Shown here: one piece after another, positions 24,828-36,639 of the stretch
Numbering within the stretch: position 1 is the stretch's first letter
How the letters are laid out: the number at the start of each line of letters is the position of its first letter
Assembly: GCA_030533445.1 (NCBI GenBank)
Contig: CM060083.1
Coordinates: 28,260,666-28,324,665, forward strand
DNA from: Cyprinodon diabolis
Lineage: Eukaryota; Chordata; Actinopteri; Cyprinodontiformes; Cyprinodontidae
DNA length: 64,000 bases
Direction of reading: 5' to 3'
The notes under the pieces: generated by a model
Told to the model about the DNA's origin: nothing
The model's database searches: none
What the model saw: the letters and a program-made list of their open reading frames with translations, nothing else
Position numbers and translations under genes: made by a program

Positions 24828-24970
24828 GTAAAATCACTGATTAAAACTTGGAATAAAATAAACTGACCTTAATAAAGTTGTAGCATCATTTTGTAAACAA
24901 TAAAACTAAAAAGTAAATGTTGAGTTAAAAGTAAAAATTTAAATGTTTTGAACAGTTAAATTTAGCTTTT
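24828..24970 (+). promoter_or_regulatory. UAAA/UUAA-rich intronic tract directly after the SS4 exon
   Basis: By eye the roughly 140 bases after the SS4 donor contain about 13 TAAA tetranucleotides and about five TTAA, dense even for this AT-rich intron. STAR-family RNA-binding proteins (SAM68/KHDRBS1, SLM1, SLM2) bind U(U/A)AA clusters downstream of this exon in mammalian neurexins and promote its skipping (established knowledge). That the same control works here is inference. Confidence 0.5.
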
Positions 24971-26165
24971 CGTGTTTCTCACTTTTTATAATAATGTATT
25001 TATTTTATAATTTTCAGCTGTTTTAATAAGTGTTTCTTTACAGTTAAAGGGACTGTAAATATGAATATAAATAATTTATCTGAGCTTATAAAATGTCTAT
25101 AAAGTACTGTAGTATCTTGTTTAAATATAACTGATTATTCTAAAAGTTGTTCTTTAGCCATCTATAGGTGTTTAAGTGTTTTTGAAACACTTACATGTAT
25201 TATAATAGCTTACACAATGTTGCTTGATTTATCTTGATAAAATGATAGCAATGATAAATAGTTTGCAATATTAATTGGCATTAGAATTTTGAGTCCCTTT
25301 AACAGCTTTTGTAAATATGCATAGGGTGTTAGATAAAGACACTGTAATCTAATATAAACTTAGTGCATGCTGTGTTTTTACAGTTTAATAACTAATTCAT
25401 ATTGTCACCTAAAATATGCCCGTATTAGCCCTATCATTTGTATTGTTTTTTTGTTTGATTTTTGGTGTTTATTCCTCTTGTTTGTATTGCAAAGTTTATT
25501 TTGTATTTAAACTTTTTTGTGGTCTCGACAGCTGTTTTTTTTTTACCCTTTGTTGCATTTGCTAAAAGGGTAAATAGTTACCGTAAGTTGTATTCCTCTT
25601 CTGGGTCTAAATGCATGGAGAGTCCTTTTCTTAGTGTCTGTCGTAGTTTAATTTCTGTATTTTTTTAGTTTTAAATGCTGGATTTTAAAAGAAAATGACC
25701 GGCTTAATAGAGGATTACATATTTGTAAAAAGTGCTATAATCTCAATATAAATATTTGCTACTTATTTTCAAGTTTTTGCTTGTTATAACTATTTTTTTG
25801 GAAATATATAATGGATATCTTAATTTAATTTCTTTAACAGAATCAGTAAATCTTTGACATTTAAATGATAATAATGATATTCATTATTATTTTTTTTTAT
25901 CATAAACATAGCTAGAATTTCCTTTTAGCAAAGCATTGTTTTTTTTCTTTCCACACACTTTTACTTTATTTTTTCTCTTACGGTCATATCATTGTTTCAA
26001 CTACAATAAATTACCAGGATTTGTCCAAGCACCTTGTAATTTATTGGTCTCATTAACCATTGGGCAAATATGTATTTCTGTCCGTTTCTTTTTTCCTGTT
26101 TTAGTGAAAGTTGTTGAGTCTAGAGTTCAGTGTTCCTGTATGTATGTAACATTATTTTTCCGCAG
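24828..26165 (+). other. nrxn1: Short neurexin intron after the SS4 cassette
   Basis: The 1.3-kb intron between the SS4 cassette and the final LNS6 exon is very AT-rich and free of recognisable repeats. Its 5' end carries the UAAA cluster; its 3' end has the TTTTTCCGCAG acceptor. It is by far the shortest intron here, placing the cassette close to its downstream constitutive exon. Confidence 0.9.
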
Positions 26166-26485
26166 GGCGACAGCTTACAATCTTCAACAGCCAAACCACT
26201 ATACAGATTGGGGGCTGGGAGCGAGATCGGAGACAATCCTTTCAAGGCCAGCTCTCAGGACTCTACTACAATGGGTTAAAGGTGTTCAACATGGCCGCTG
26301 AAGGGGATCCTAATATAAAGATCCAGGGCAGCGTGCGGCTTGTTGGGGAGTCTCCATCCTCTATCACACCTCAGTCAAGCACCACAGCTAACCGCTCGGA
26401 GACATCTACGTCCATCATGGAAATCACTACTACCACTGCTTCTAGCAGGAAAGTTAAACTGACCACACCGCGACAGCCTCAGCAG
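26166..26485 (+). CDS. nrxn1: Neurexin-1 exon: end of LNS6 and Ser/Thr-rich stalk
   Basis: The 320-base exon encodes the last LNS6 strands ([17 protein letters not shown], then [30 protein letters not shown]), followed by a Ser/Thr-rich stalk containing [12 protein letters not shown] that is likely O-glycosylated. It begins by completing the Gly codon split from the previous exon and ends on a codon boundary (QPQQ). The acceptor is TTTTTCCGCAG and the donor GTAGGA. The Ile and Asn of LTIFN correspond to two of the calcium-site residues of mammalian LNS6 (from memory). The stalk's TSTSIME resembles neurexin-1 more than neurexin-2/3. Between Gly-Gly and PheGlnGly this protein has WERDRRQS, two residues longer than my recollection of mammalian neurexin-1. 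The next exon is 31.5 kb downstream. Confidence 0.95.
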
Positions 26486-27296
26486 GTAGGAATAATTTTC
26501 TTCACTTTTAAACATTTATATAACATAATATATATAATATAATATATAGATAATCATTAGATAGATAATCAATCTTTTGATTGATAGTCCTTAAAATAGA
26601 TACATTAGTTTATTTGCATTTAATGTCCTCTTTTGAGAGGTTTTCCAAATTTTGTGAATTATTCCTCAAACAAGATCAACACCTACAGGCTGTCTTCTAA
26701 GCACTCATCTTAGTTGCTTTCAGATATGGATTCACCAATGTCAAAATTATCATAAAGGTTTTTATGTCAAATGTCAAAACGTAAAACTGAACAATGATGG
26801 CTTAAAGGTGAGTTGTATCCAAGTATGAAGTTATCAGGATATCAAAGTGTGGTTTAAGCCGAGAAAAATATTTGTTACATCACATCCTTTAGCATAAAGC
26901 AAGTATAGATCATACATTATTAGTATGTTGATTAACTTTAATGAAATGCAAATAAACATAATGTACCAAGTAGCAATGAGGATTCAAAAATGCAGAATTT
27001 GTTTGTAGATCACCAGGAAGCCACCAGCAGCAACATCAGTAACCTCTGAAGGAAGAAATATAGGTTACATGCTCCCTACAATAATCTATGGGCAAGGTAA
27101 AGCCACTAACCTTCTCAGAATCAGTGCCAAAGCAGGGATGCTAGACATCATCAAAGTAGCAGGCATGTGACACAGCACAGTGGGAATGTGAGACTGTGCA
27201 TTTCAGTAACTACAAAGAGTAAAAAAATAAATAAAATACAGTATAACTGTAAGAATCTTAAATTTGACTAAATTAATTAAATAGAATCAAGGACTT

Positions 27297-27345
27297 TAGT
27301 GTGTGTGTGTGTGCAGGTGTGTTTGTGTACGTGTGCATGCAAATG
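27297..27345 (+). repeat. GT-rich microsatellite
   Basis: An imperfect GT tract (GTGTGTGTGTGTGTG with later GTGTACGTGTGCATG), able to adopt Z-DNA. No other feature attached. Confidence 0.85.
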
Positions 27346-28083
27346 AATAAAAGAGAAAAAAACGTATACAAATTTTTATAATAAATGTGTTCTTGATTTC
27401 TGACAGAATCTTTTGAAATAGTGTAGTTTTACACATACTTACATGAAACACTTGTTTTTTCATTGTAAATGTCGAAAGGCTGCCAAAACTCGAAAGGACT
27501 TACGTTTCAGCTTTAATACCCCTTTTTTGTATTCAAATAAATTCCAAGCTACTTGTTACTGTAGTGCTCACTGTTTTGTTTTGTTTTTTTGCACCAATTC
27601 GCAACACATGTCATCTCAAGGCACTTTCCTATTTTAATCAGCAGTAGAAAAAATGCAGACCATAGCTGGCTATCCTAACTCTGACTTGACAAATACCATC
27701 AAACAATTTATTTAAGATAATACCAATGCAATACATTATCACGATTATAAATTATTACAAAATCAAATCGCTTTTTCCACGCACACCATGGTCCCTGGAC
27801 CATTTCAGAAAATTGAGAGGCAGGTGGAATAACAGACAATGTACTATCATTATGTCCTAGTTCCTAGCTGTATGTTACTAAAGAACAAACTGAAGCTAAA
27901 GAGGAAAAAATAGATAGGATTCATAAAACAAAACAAAAAAAAAACCTTCCTTATGTATGCCCTTCCCAGTATTGTTGGAAAAAATTAATTATACCAAAAT
28001 TGTAAACAATGTATTAACATCTTGCATTTAAGATTAAAAAAAAGTAATTGTATGTCAAAATGCTCTATACTACGACAGATTAT

Positions 28084-28437
28084 TAGGGCCAGGCTAGAGA
28101 TTTGTTTTATTATGAGAGAAAAACTGTAATATTATGAGAAAGAAGTCATAGAAAATAAAGTCGCAACGAGAATAGTCATAAAATTACAAGAGTAAAGTCA
28201 TAACAAAGTCATAACAAGAATGAAGTCATAAAATTATTAGAATAAATATGATATTTCATATGCTGGTCAGACCTTGAAGCTTTCTTTCCCGAAACAGATT
28301 GTGGTATGATGACTTCATTCTTATTAGTTTTCAACTTTACTTTCATGATATTACGAATTTATTCTTGTACAGTTACGACTTTATTAGTAATATTACAACT
28401 TAATTCTAGAAAAAAAAAATCTATAGCCTAGCCCAAA
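28084..28437. mobile_element. Foldback MITE-like element built from AAGTCATA-type repeats
   Basis: The ends are imperfect inverted repeats: GGGCCAGGCTAGAGATTT at 28086 and, on the other strand, GGGCTAGGCTATAGATT ending at 28434. The left half contains repeated AAGTCATAA-like units and the right half their complements, so the whole can fold on itself. I see no coding sequence. Its superfamily and target duplication are unclear. Confidence 0.7.
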
Positions 28438-29915
28438 TATTCCATTATACTATACAGAACTCCTCAAGTTGAAAAGATTTAGTTTCACCTGGTTTAATTT
28501 TCTAAAAAGCCTTCTTTAAAGAATCTTTGGCTATCCGATTATTAATCGAAAAAATAATCAACAGTGTGTTTTTTTTAAGTAGAGAACAAAAATTGTTCAG
28601 TTTGGTATATAGACAACTTCTTGATTCACATATTTTATAAAACACATGAACTGACTGTTTGTTATTTTTTTTCTTCACTTTTTTATGGCTTAATGAGAGA
28701 AGTGGGCTTCACACTGCCCTGCAAAGGCTTAAAACCTGTCTTTGAATGGAACCAAAGCCATTTTGAAGCACAAATCAAGGTGCTCATTTTGAGCCTGGAT
28801 ATTTAATATTCAATATTTATTTTTGATTATGTTCGTGGTGGAGAATACTGCTTCATAGTAGTAGGTTGAGCCAAACATACTCAAAATGTGCAGGGTCATC
28901 TTTGAGATCGCCATTTTACTTTTCTGTCACCAGTTTCCCACAGTTCTTCTTGCAGTCCCGACTTTCTTTCCCTCTTTCAAATCATCTTCTCCTTCTTTCC
29001 CATCGCCCGGCTTGGCACAGGTTTGCCTGCTGTGTCTAAAAATAGCAGTAGCAACCCCACAGTTCATTGGCTAATTTGTATCACATGTAGCCTGGTCCTG
29101 GACACTCTGGAGGGCTTTAACGTACAAACAGGAGAACCGGCGCAAGTGAAATTAGACACTGCCGTCGGGCAACATGTGGTAATTTATAAATGTATTAAAT
29201 CAGGTTGGGTCCGGATTGGCCAGCAGGTGGGTCCGGTTCCGGACCGTGGTCCGATAATCCGTTACCTCTGGTTTAAAGGGTTTATTTCATGTCAACAATC
29301 TTGTATGGGATTTAAAGGACAGTTTTGATAAATTATGTTATAGGGTGAATGACAATTTACTAATAAACGGCTTATAATATGATAAATTAAAAAAATTGAA
29401 GCAAGTAAAAATTGTCTCAGTTTGTTTGTGTAAGTAATCTACTACAAAATCTTATCAAAGGTGTTCAGAAAAGGTCTCGGTATTAAAGATTTGCTTCAAA
29501 AGTGGATACATGATAAATGAGGCATCAGAACTGTACTCATTGGGAGAAGTCAAGAATGTTGGGATGCATTAACACATTAAACTTGTCTGATGAGCTGCTG
29601 CAATAGGACATTATTGTTTCTGTACTCTGCACACACAGTGTTTTATATGCATATATTTCAAAGGACTTTGCTATAACTGCAATATACTCCACTGGGACAT
29701 TTAAATGATTCATCATGCAGATTTATATGACAGTAAAATGTTGTCAAAAGCAGAAGTAGTCTGTTAGGCTTAGCTTGCTTGGTACAGTAGTTCAACTATG
29801 ACTCAAAAACTATTCTTACTCTGTTTTAGGTACACCTCTTAACAAATCTTTAGGATATTAGATTTGATCCTCCCCCAGATGTATGTAATGCAGATATCTA
29901 ACCTCCAGGATTCAA

Positions 29916-29978
29916 CCCCTATTAGAATCTATTTGACAAAATCTAAACATTAGCCACTTGAATAGATTCTAATAGGGG
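29916..29978. repeat. Perfect 18-bp inverted repeat
   Basis: CCCCTATTAGAATCTATT at 29916-29933 is exactly complementary to 29961-29978, with a 27-base loop, just upstream of the dispersed repeat at 30.0 kb. It could be a hairpin or the terminus of a small foldback element. Confidence 0.85.
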
Positions 29979-29999
29979 TCTTTTAAAGCTTCTGGATTT

Positions 30000-30175
30000 T
30001 GTTTCTCAATGCTGGTTTCTTGTGGTTACTTGGCCGCTCTTGTGGTTTTCCAAGACGTTTCCTGTTTTTTTTTTGTTTTGTTTTTTCCTGAATTTGTGTT
30101 TCTGTTACCATCTGCATTAAATCTACAAGAACTAATCTCTGCATTTGGGTCCTTAACTAACTTCCACCAAACATG
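30000..30175 (+). repeat. Dispersed repeat shared with 62.7-62.9 kb
   Basis: AATTTGTGTTTCTGTTACCA followed by TCTGCATTAAATCTACAAGA and ACTAATCTCTGC matches 62790-62842 nearly base for base. This copy lacks a short stretch (CTCCTCATCTCTG) present in the other. The family is not identified; it could be an LTR or DNA-element terminus. Confidence 0.65.
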
Positions 30176-31461
30176 ACATGATGAGAAGTCATTTATAACA
30201 TTATAGCTTACAAAAAAGGCAAACAAACACACCAAAAAATAGTATTCTAACTCCTGCCCACTTGCTTTACCCATTGTAAGTATTCTAGCTCAGTAGGATA
30301 TTGATGTGATGCTGGATCTGCAGATTTAGGGTGTGTCCGCTTGCATTGCTTCAACTATCTCTCCAAGGGTAAAGTTACCTTATAAAATGAGTTTAAAGGT
30401 TCTGGCTCCCCTCAGATGCCCTTCTTGAAAGTTCCCTAAATGCTTGTCTGAGCTCATATCAGTGAATCCTCTGGGCTTTGGATTATGGGTAATGTCATGT
30501 TCTAGTCTTGTACTGCCCCTGTGTGCCCAGTTATGCTTTATTAGCAAGAAGATTATCACGTAAGAGCTGAGTGTTGTAATCAGCAGTTAAATTGACCGGA
30601 GCAAAAAAAAAATGTTTGTTTTATACTTTGAAGCTGACACTAAAGCAGTTGAAACAGTGAGTAACACAGACTTACTTTGATGGTCACTGTTATTCTAAGG
30701 CATCTTGAATTAGTTTCTCAGTTTGTTTTCTCTGCAGTTGCTTTTACTGCTGTGTCTGCTTAGTCATGAATATCAGTTATAGTATGTTTCTGCTGAACTG
30801 TCATGTCCTAACAGTTTATTTACATACTGCAGTGCTTAATAACAAGCAATTAAATCATTCTTATGCACATACTTACTGACAATTAAACAGCGTCTGTGTA
30901 CATATATTCACAAAGATATTCAATAAAATCCTCTCTCAGAGTGTGATATAAAACTTAGGTGGCATATTTTAAAAAACATAATTAAAGTTCACCAAAAGTG
31001 CATTACACAAAATGAACCAACCATGTGTTTTTCTGATTTTTGTTTGCTGTTTGTTTAGCTGAGTTTATTGTGTTGACCATTTAAATTAAGAACAAGAAAT
31101 ATAAGAAAGCAATGGTTGTAATATTTTACAACGATTGCTTTTAAATAACAACAAAAAAACAAACCTACCAAATTCTCTACTTAAATGTTACCAGAGTCAC
31201 ATTCTAAGACAAAAAAAAAATATATCTCAATATATACAGGACACATCACATTAAAAAGAGAGACATATTATGAAGGCAATGCATAAAGTTTAAATATGAA
31301 TTACATTTTTGAAACACTAACTATAAATTGAAATTTCAGCAGTACCTCATAGTGAGCATCCATTTAATAACAGTGGGGAAAAAAATCCTTTAACATAAAA
31401 AACTCCTTTAAAACAAGGCTAAATGTAGATGTTCATCTGCTATGACTGGTTGTAGGCTTAA

Positions 31462-31968
31462 AGGAACAGTACACCCAAAACATGATTAGCCTTCATTTTC
31501 TACTCACCCCCATGCTGAACAACACTCTGGAGTACCTTTTTGATATCTCAAATGCATCTGGAGATCTGGGAGGCTTCTTGCTGAATGCGCACTTTCATCT
31601 GGTTTGGTCTGCCGCAGTTTCCGTAGACTCGTGAACGCGCTTTTAGGAAATCCTATACACTACTGTTTATGCTCTAAAAACATTCTAAATGACTTTGTTT
31701 CGAGTAAATTATGGACACTACCAACTCAGGACACTTGGAATACATTGGACGAGCAGTATGGAGGAATATTGACATGTTTTTTGTGGACTTTTATGGACCT
31801 TTCTGCCTCGGGCACCATAGAGCTCCATTATTTGAATGTCAGCAGACAACAAGAAGCCTCCCAGATCTCCAGATGCATTTGAGATATCAAAAAAATACTC
31901 CAGACTGTTGTTCAGCATGGGGGTGAGTAGAAAATGAAGGCTAATCATGTTTTGGGTGTACTATTCCT
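31462..31968. mobile_element. TTAA-flanked foldback MITE with TIRs of about 120 bp
   Basis: The left arm (31462 to about 31584) and right arm (about 31846 to 31968) are inverted copies differing at only a handful of positions by eye, starting AGGAACAGTACACCCAAAAC on the left. TTAA is duplicated at 31458-31461 and 31969-31972. The centre of about 260 bp is unique, with no transposase. A TTAA duplication points to the piggyBac or Kolobok superfamilies; I cannot choose between them. The short open frames over it are by-products of the inverted arms. Confidence 0.9.
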
Positions 31969-32499
31969 TTAAGAATACAGAACATACCATACATACATAA
32001 AGAGCACATGAAAACTAATCTAGGGCATCTTTCTATATTAAAGTAAAAGGTTTTTGGCAGTGTTAGCTCCTGCTGTGGCTTCATGTAGAATCAAAGAAGA
32101 GCCAATCAGATGAGCTCTAAACCAGCCTTCAAATCTAGAAGTTGTCTGAAGTAGAGATCATCTGATATCGATTTGCTAAGGCTGAAGCTGGTTCCTACTG
32201 TCTTTCATGATCCCCAAATTGTTTAGCTCCTGAAAACGCTAAAAAGGTTTCTAGCTAAAAGAGTGCTAATATCAGCCAGCCAATACTGTATATTGTTTTT
32301 TTCTAAGCTGTAAGAAGTTCTGAAGTTGTCAGCAGCCACACAGGTAAAGCACACTTCTTGGCCAATGTTACAGCTAAACAGAACTACAGGCCAGATGCTG
32401 CTGCAATAAATCGACGGAACCGGGAAAAAACTTTAAGTTTAAAGTTAAAATAATCTGAGAGTAGTAAAAGAAAGAGACACAATAAAGAAAAGTGGTAAT

Positions 32500-32960
32500 G
32501 TATGTCCCCAACAGCCTAGAATCACACTAGGCCAGCTTTACATCTAGTACAAAAATTAGACGGGGGTTCTGCCTTGAAGACTACAACTGGGAGACAGGAT
32601 CTTCAAATCTAAGGACCTGCCTCCCTTTCTACTTTAAGAAGCTGTAGGAACAACCTGCAGCCAGAGAACAAAACTGTTCAAAACATATAGAAAAGTAAAA
32701 TCTCAGAGATATTATGGATCTGATCATTAAGGGCTTGATAATTGAAAAGAAGTACTTTAAATTGTGTTTCACATTAACAGGGAACCAGTAAAGGGAAGCA
32801 AAAATCGTTATGTATTTTTACTTTCACCAAAATCCTTACTGTAACAATTCGGATGAGGGCTATTAACTGAGTTTATGCATTGCTACACTGCAAAAATTAC
32901 AATAGTCCAACCATGAAGTAGCAAATGCTTTGACTAGTTTTTCAGTGTCAGTCTACAGCA
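32500..32960 (-). pseudogene. LINE C-terminal remnant (second copy)
   Basis: The plus strand carries AACAGGGAACCAGTAAAGG and ATAGTCCAACCATGAAGT, landmarks of a common teleost LINE read in reverse. On the minus strand part reads as a degraded HWLPV-type C-terminal box (YWFPVNVKHNLKYFF). Heavily decayed; boundaries approximate. Confidence 0.6.
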
Positions 32961-34189
32961 GAATATTTCACACTTTGTCAATATTAAAGACAAGCTATAA
33001 TTTGTTGTTTTATTTTGGACCAGCACAATCAGTTCAATTCATTAAAAAAAAAATACTTTATTAATCCGAAAGGGAAATTAAATCCACTATAATAAATCAC
33101 ATTACATGTGTATAATGGTAGGATGTGTTGAGGTGGGATTAAGATAAATTAAAATTGATATTGTACAGTAAAACAAGGTTGATTATAACCATTAAACAGG
33201 CTCCATTCAGTAATCCAACTAAATGCTGCCTGACAGCTAAGTATTAAAAGTAACTGACCAACACATTTGACAAAACAATGAACACCATTCCACAAATCTT
33301 AGCATCTATGTTTTTTGGCTGCCTATGTAGCTCATGTTTTTGAGACTCATCCTCTGATTAGTTCAGAATTGAATACTTGAAAGGGATATTTTTGCATTTT
33401 TAATATAGTTTGTTTAATATAATTTCTTAATATTTCTTAATAAAAGTGCTGCCCTCAACAATATTTATTTCACCTTTTTAATAGTTGATTTGTGACACTT
33501 GGAATGGGGAAATTTGGTATACGGATATAACTTTGTCTTTACCCTTGTGGTCAAAACAAGGTGACATCTTGGAAAAAGCAATTAATCCCAGATAGTACTT
33601 AATCAAATTCACCTAAGAGATACCAACCTACTTTCTGTAGAAGTTATCCATTCAAGGAGAGAAATGAGAAAGAAAGCAAAGACAAAAGTCAGCTATATAG
33701 AGGAATCACTAAGCAGTGGCTTTTGACAGTGATGGATCCTCACATGCATTGCTTGGTATTATCTACAACAGCCAGCAAACATACACTATATAAATCTCAC
33801 AAGAATTTACTCGTGCAAGACGACCATCCGGCATTCTCCAATATCTTCTACTGGAGCATCACCTTGGGTTGATTATGGGTTTAGCGTCTTGGAAACAGAC
33901 AAGGACGGAGGGGGAATACTGCATTATATAATGTAGGACTGTACGCTTGTACCATGTAATCACAATGTATAATCGTGTAAAACGAAGAAAATGTTGTTGT
34001 TTTTTTACAGTCCTTTATTGATATGATAGTGAAGTGTGATAATCCAGACAGCCCTGGGTATAAGCAAATTGAGTAGTTCCTTAAGAATGACACAGAGTTC
34101 TAGTGAGAGTGATATATCAATGGTAATTCAGCAAAATTAGAGCCGTTTTCGATTCTTGATCAGTATACTAAAAGGGAAAACTTCCTTTA

Positions 34190-35640
34190 CTACTGCAGAA
34201 AACAAGCTCTATGTGACTTTTGCAGCAATTGTACCATGAACATGAATATCTTGCTATGTCGACGCTCTCTCTGCACTAGTTAAAATCTAGCTCAGTGAAA
34301 GGTTCAGATCAGCCCCATTGTACCTTGATATAATTCAATGACTTATAGACAAACAGAAAAAAATTAATTCTATTTTCGGAGGAATTGGGAGCCAGTGTAA
34401 GGTCTTCAGAACTGGGGTGATGTGCTCCACTTTTTTTAATTTTAGTGAAGACAGGGGCAGTAGCATTCTGGATAATCTGCGGTTGTCTTTTTGACTGCTT
34501 AGGCAGACCTCTGAAGACATTGTTGCTGTAATCAATTCATCTCTATGTAATATATTTGATCTGCCAAGCCACTGAACCTGGTGAGTTCACTCTGCACAGT
34601 TTAATTCAATGTGCAGACTGGACTACCCTGCTTCAGTGGCTGGGTAGAACAAATACATCATATGGAGATGATTTTGATTTTGTTGACTCTAGATCCCCCA
34701 TCTTGTTCAATTCTCCTAAAGAAGAATTAAAATGAATTTGTTTTTTGTAGATTCTACTGATTTATAAATCCTTTAATCCTGGAGGTTTTCTATATAAAAA
34801 TATTGGGATTTTGTTACTGTCAGTTGAAATTTTGAGCCTGATAGGTGGTTTCCAGTAGTATTAACTGAGGCTGCTTTCCAACTTTTATATGATCTTCCTT
34901 TAGTTCAAAAACTCATTACTGCAATTTTGTATGTTTTATTGAAGAAAATGTTGGCACATCTGTGTATGTTATCTTCTATGCATTTACTTAGTGCTCAAAT
35001 GGTTACCTGGTAACATTGTAAGATAAAGCTGTGTGTCATTAGCATAGTTTATAGTAATTCATGTTGTTGTTTATCAAAATCTTAGTTATGGGGAAATTGT
35101 AGATATTTAATAGAAGCAACTTCAAGATGGTCCCTTGAGGAACAAGACTTATATTTCTGTGGTCTCTAATGAAAAGTTTCCTACTGACACAAAAACCCTG
35201 TCCTTCAAGTAAGATTTCCCAGGCTGACCCATTTTTCCAGGGGCTCTTATACAATAGAGTGATCAGTAGTTTCTAATGCTTCAAACAGGCTCAATAATAG
35301 CAATGCTTTGGATCTTCCACAGTCTGCATTCATATTGACATCATTGAACTCCTTGACAAGATCAAACTCTGCAGTACTGCAAACTGCAGAGAGCATTAAA
35401 GACTTAAAGATATCAAAGCTTCTGGTCATTAGGAAGTTATTCAACCATTGAAACACAGCTTATTCCATGATCTTATTGATGAAGGAGAAGTTTTATATCA
35501 GCGTGTGGTTCTGCAGTGACAGCTTGTCCAAGTTTGTCTTTTTCAACAGTGGTTTGATAATTCATGTTTGTAGGGCCTGGAGGATATCACCTGAGAAAAG
35601 GTAAATTCAGAAATCATGAAAGGCAGCATTTTCTCAGGTA
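34190..35640 (-). pseudogene. L2/CR1-type LINE reverse transcriptase remnant
   Basis: On the minus strand, translated fragments in several frames follow the order of a teleost L2-like LINE: QWLNNFLMTRSF and EFDLVKEFNDVNMNADCG (35.3-35.45 kb), a degenerate AFDTVDH box as ALETTDHS (about 35.26 kb), VPQGTIL (about 35.14 kb), ILINNNMNYY leading to a YANDTQLY version of the YADD catalytic box (35023-35046), and the C-terminal HITPVLKTLHWLPIPPKIEL (about 34.4 kb). The first catalytic Asp is Asn and several frameshifts separate the pieces, so it is long dead. Boundaries are approximate. Confidence 0.8.
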
Positions 35641-36639
35641 AAGTTACGGGTGAAACACTAGGACTGCAGAAGGAAGAGTAACAGCCATTTTAGTCAATGG
35701 TGGGAATACATAACCAAATTATTCCCAAATTTATTCTTCACTGAAATAAATTATAAATATCCAGTTGTAAACAATAGTAGTTATAGAAGACCTATAATTT
35801 GTTATTATTAGCATTTTGAATGGATACACCCATGGAAAACTTTTAGAGTTTATTAACCATGTCATTATTTGAAATATCACCTCTTTAAGTCTTGGCATAT
35901 TCTACAATTTCAGTTTCCTACTTTGTGAGAAAAAAAAAAATATGAAACTCATGACTGTATCCTGTTCCTAGGGAGAGTGAATGGCCATTATGGTATATCA
36001 TTGCCACCAAAAAGCCAATTTTCCCTCCTTTTCCAGAATTAACCCTGAGTGAGGTGGTTGTAATGGTTATTCAGTGCAAGTAAGGGACATTCAAAACACA
36101 TTCTGAAGGCCATTTTATTTGCTGCTGCAGCACATGGCTGACTTCATGCTGAAGTGGCTCATAGGGGCAGTTTTTGTTTGGCTCCTGTGACGATAAAAAG
36201 AAATCTGCCTCTCTTTTTTTGTGGGGATAATAGAAGATTTGACACGCTGCACTTTTACACCTTTTTTTGCCATGTTCTGATACCTTCAAGACTGTTCCTC
36301 TGTTACTCTTACAAACAGTACAATAAAGTTAGTGTCACAATAATCTTGAAGTGAAAAATCTTCAGCAACCTTCCATCCAATATCTGTACACTATGGAGTT
36401 TTTCACACCATAATTACCCTTGCAATATGCTTGTGAAGATTCTCAGTCATCTAGGTCATAATCATTTAAAAAAAAAAGAAAATTAAAAACAATCCACTAG
36501 ACTCCAAGTTTGAGGACGTTTTGCTTCCCATCCAGGAAGCTTTTTCAATTCAAAATCTCAGGCATAGCCTTGAGTTCAAGGTTTTATACAGTAGCCCAAC
36601 AAAGCCTTGTTGTTGTTTTGAAAACATACTAATTGGAGG

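Noticed and set aside
31604..31948. Three overlapping frames of 71-92 codons
   Set aside because: They lie in the centre and right arm of the TTAA MITE and show no transposase motifs.
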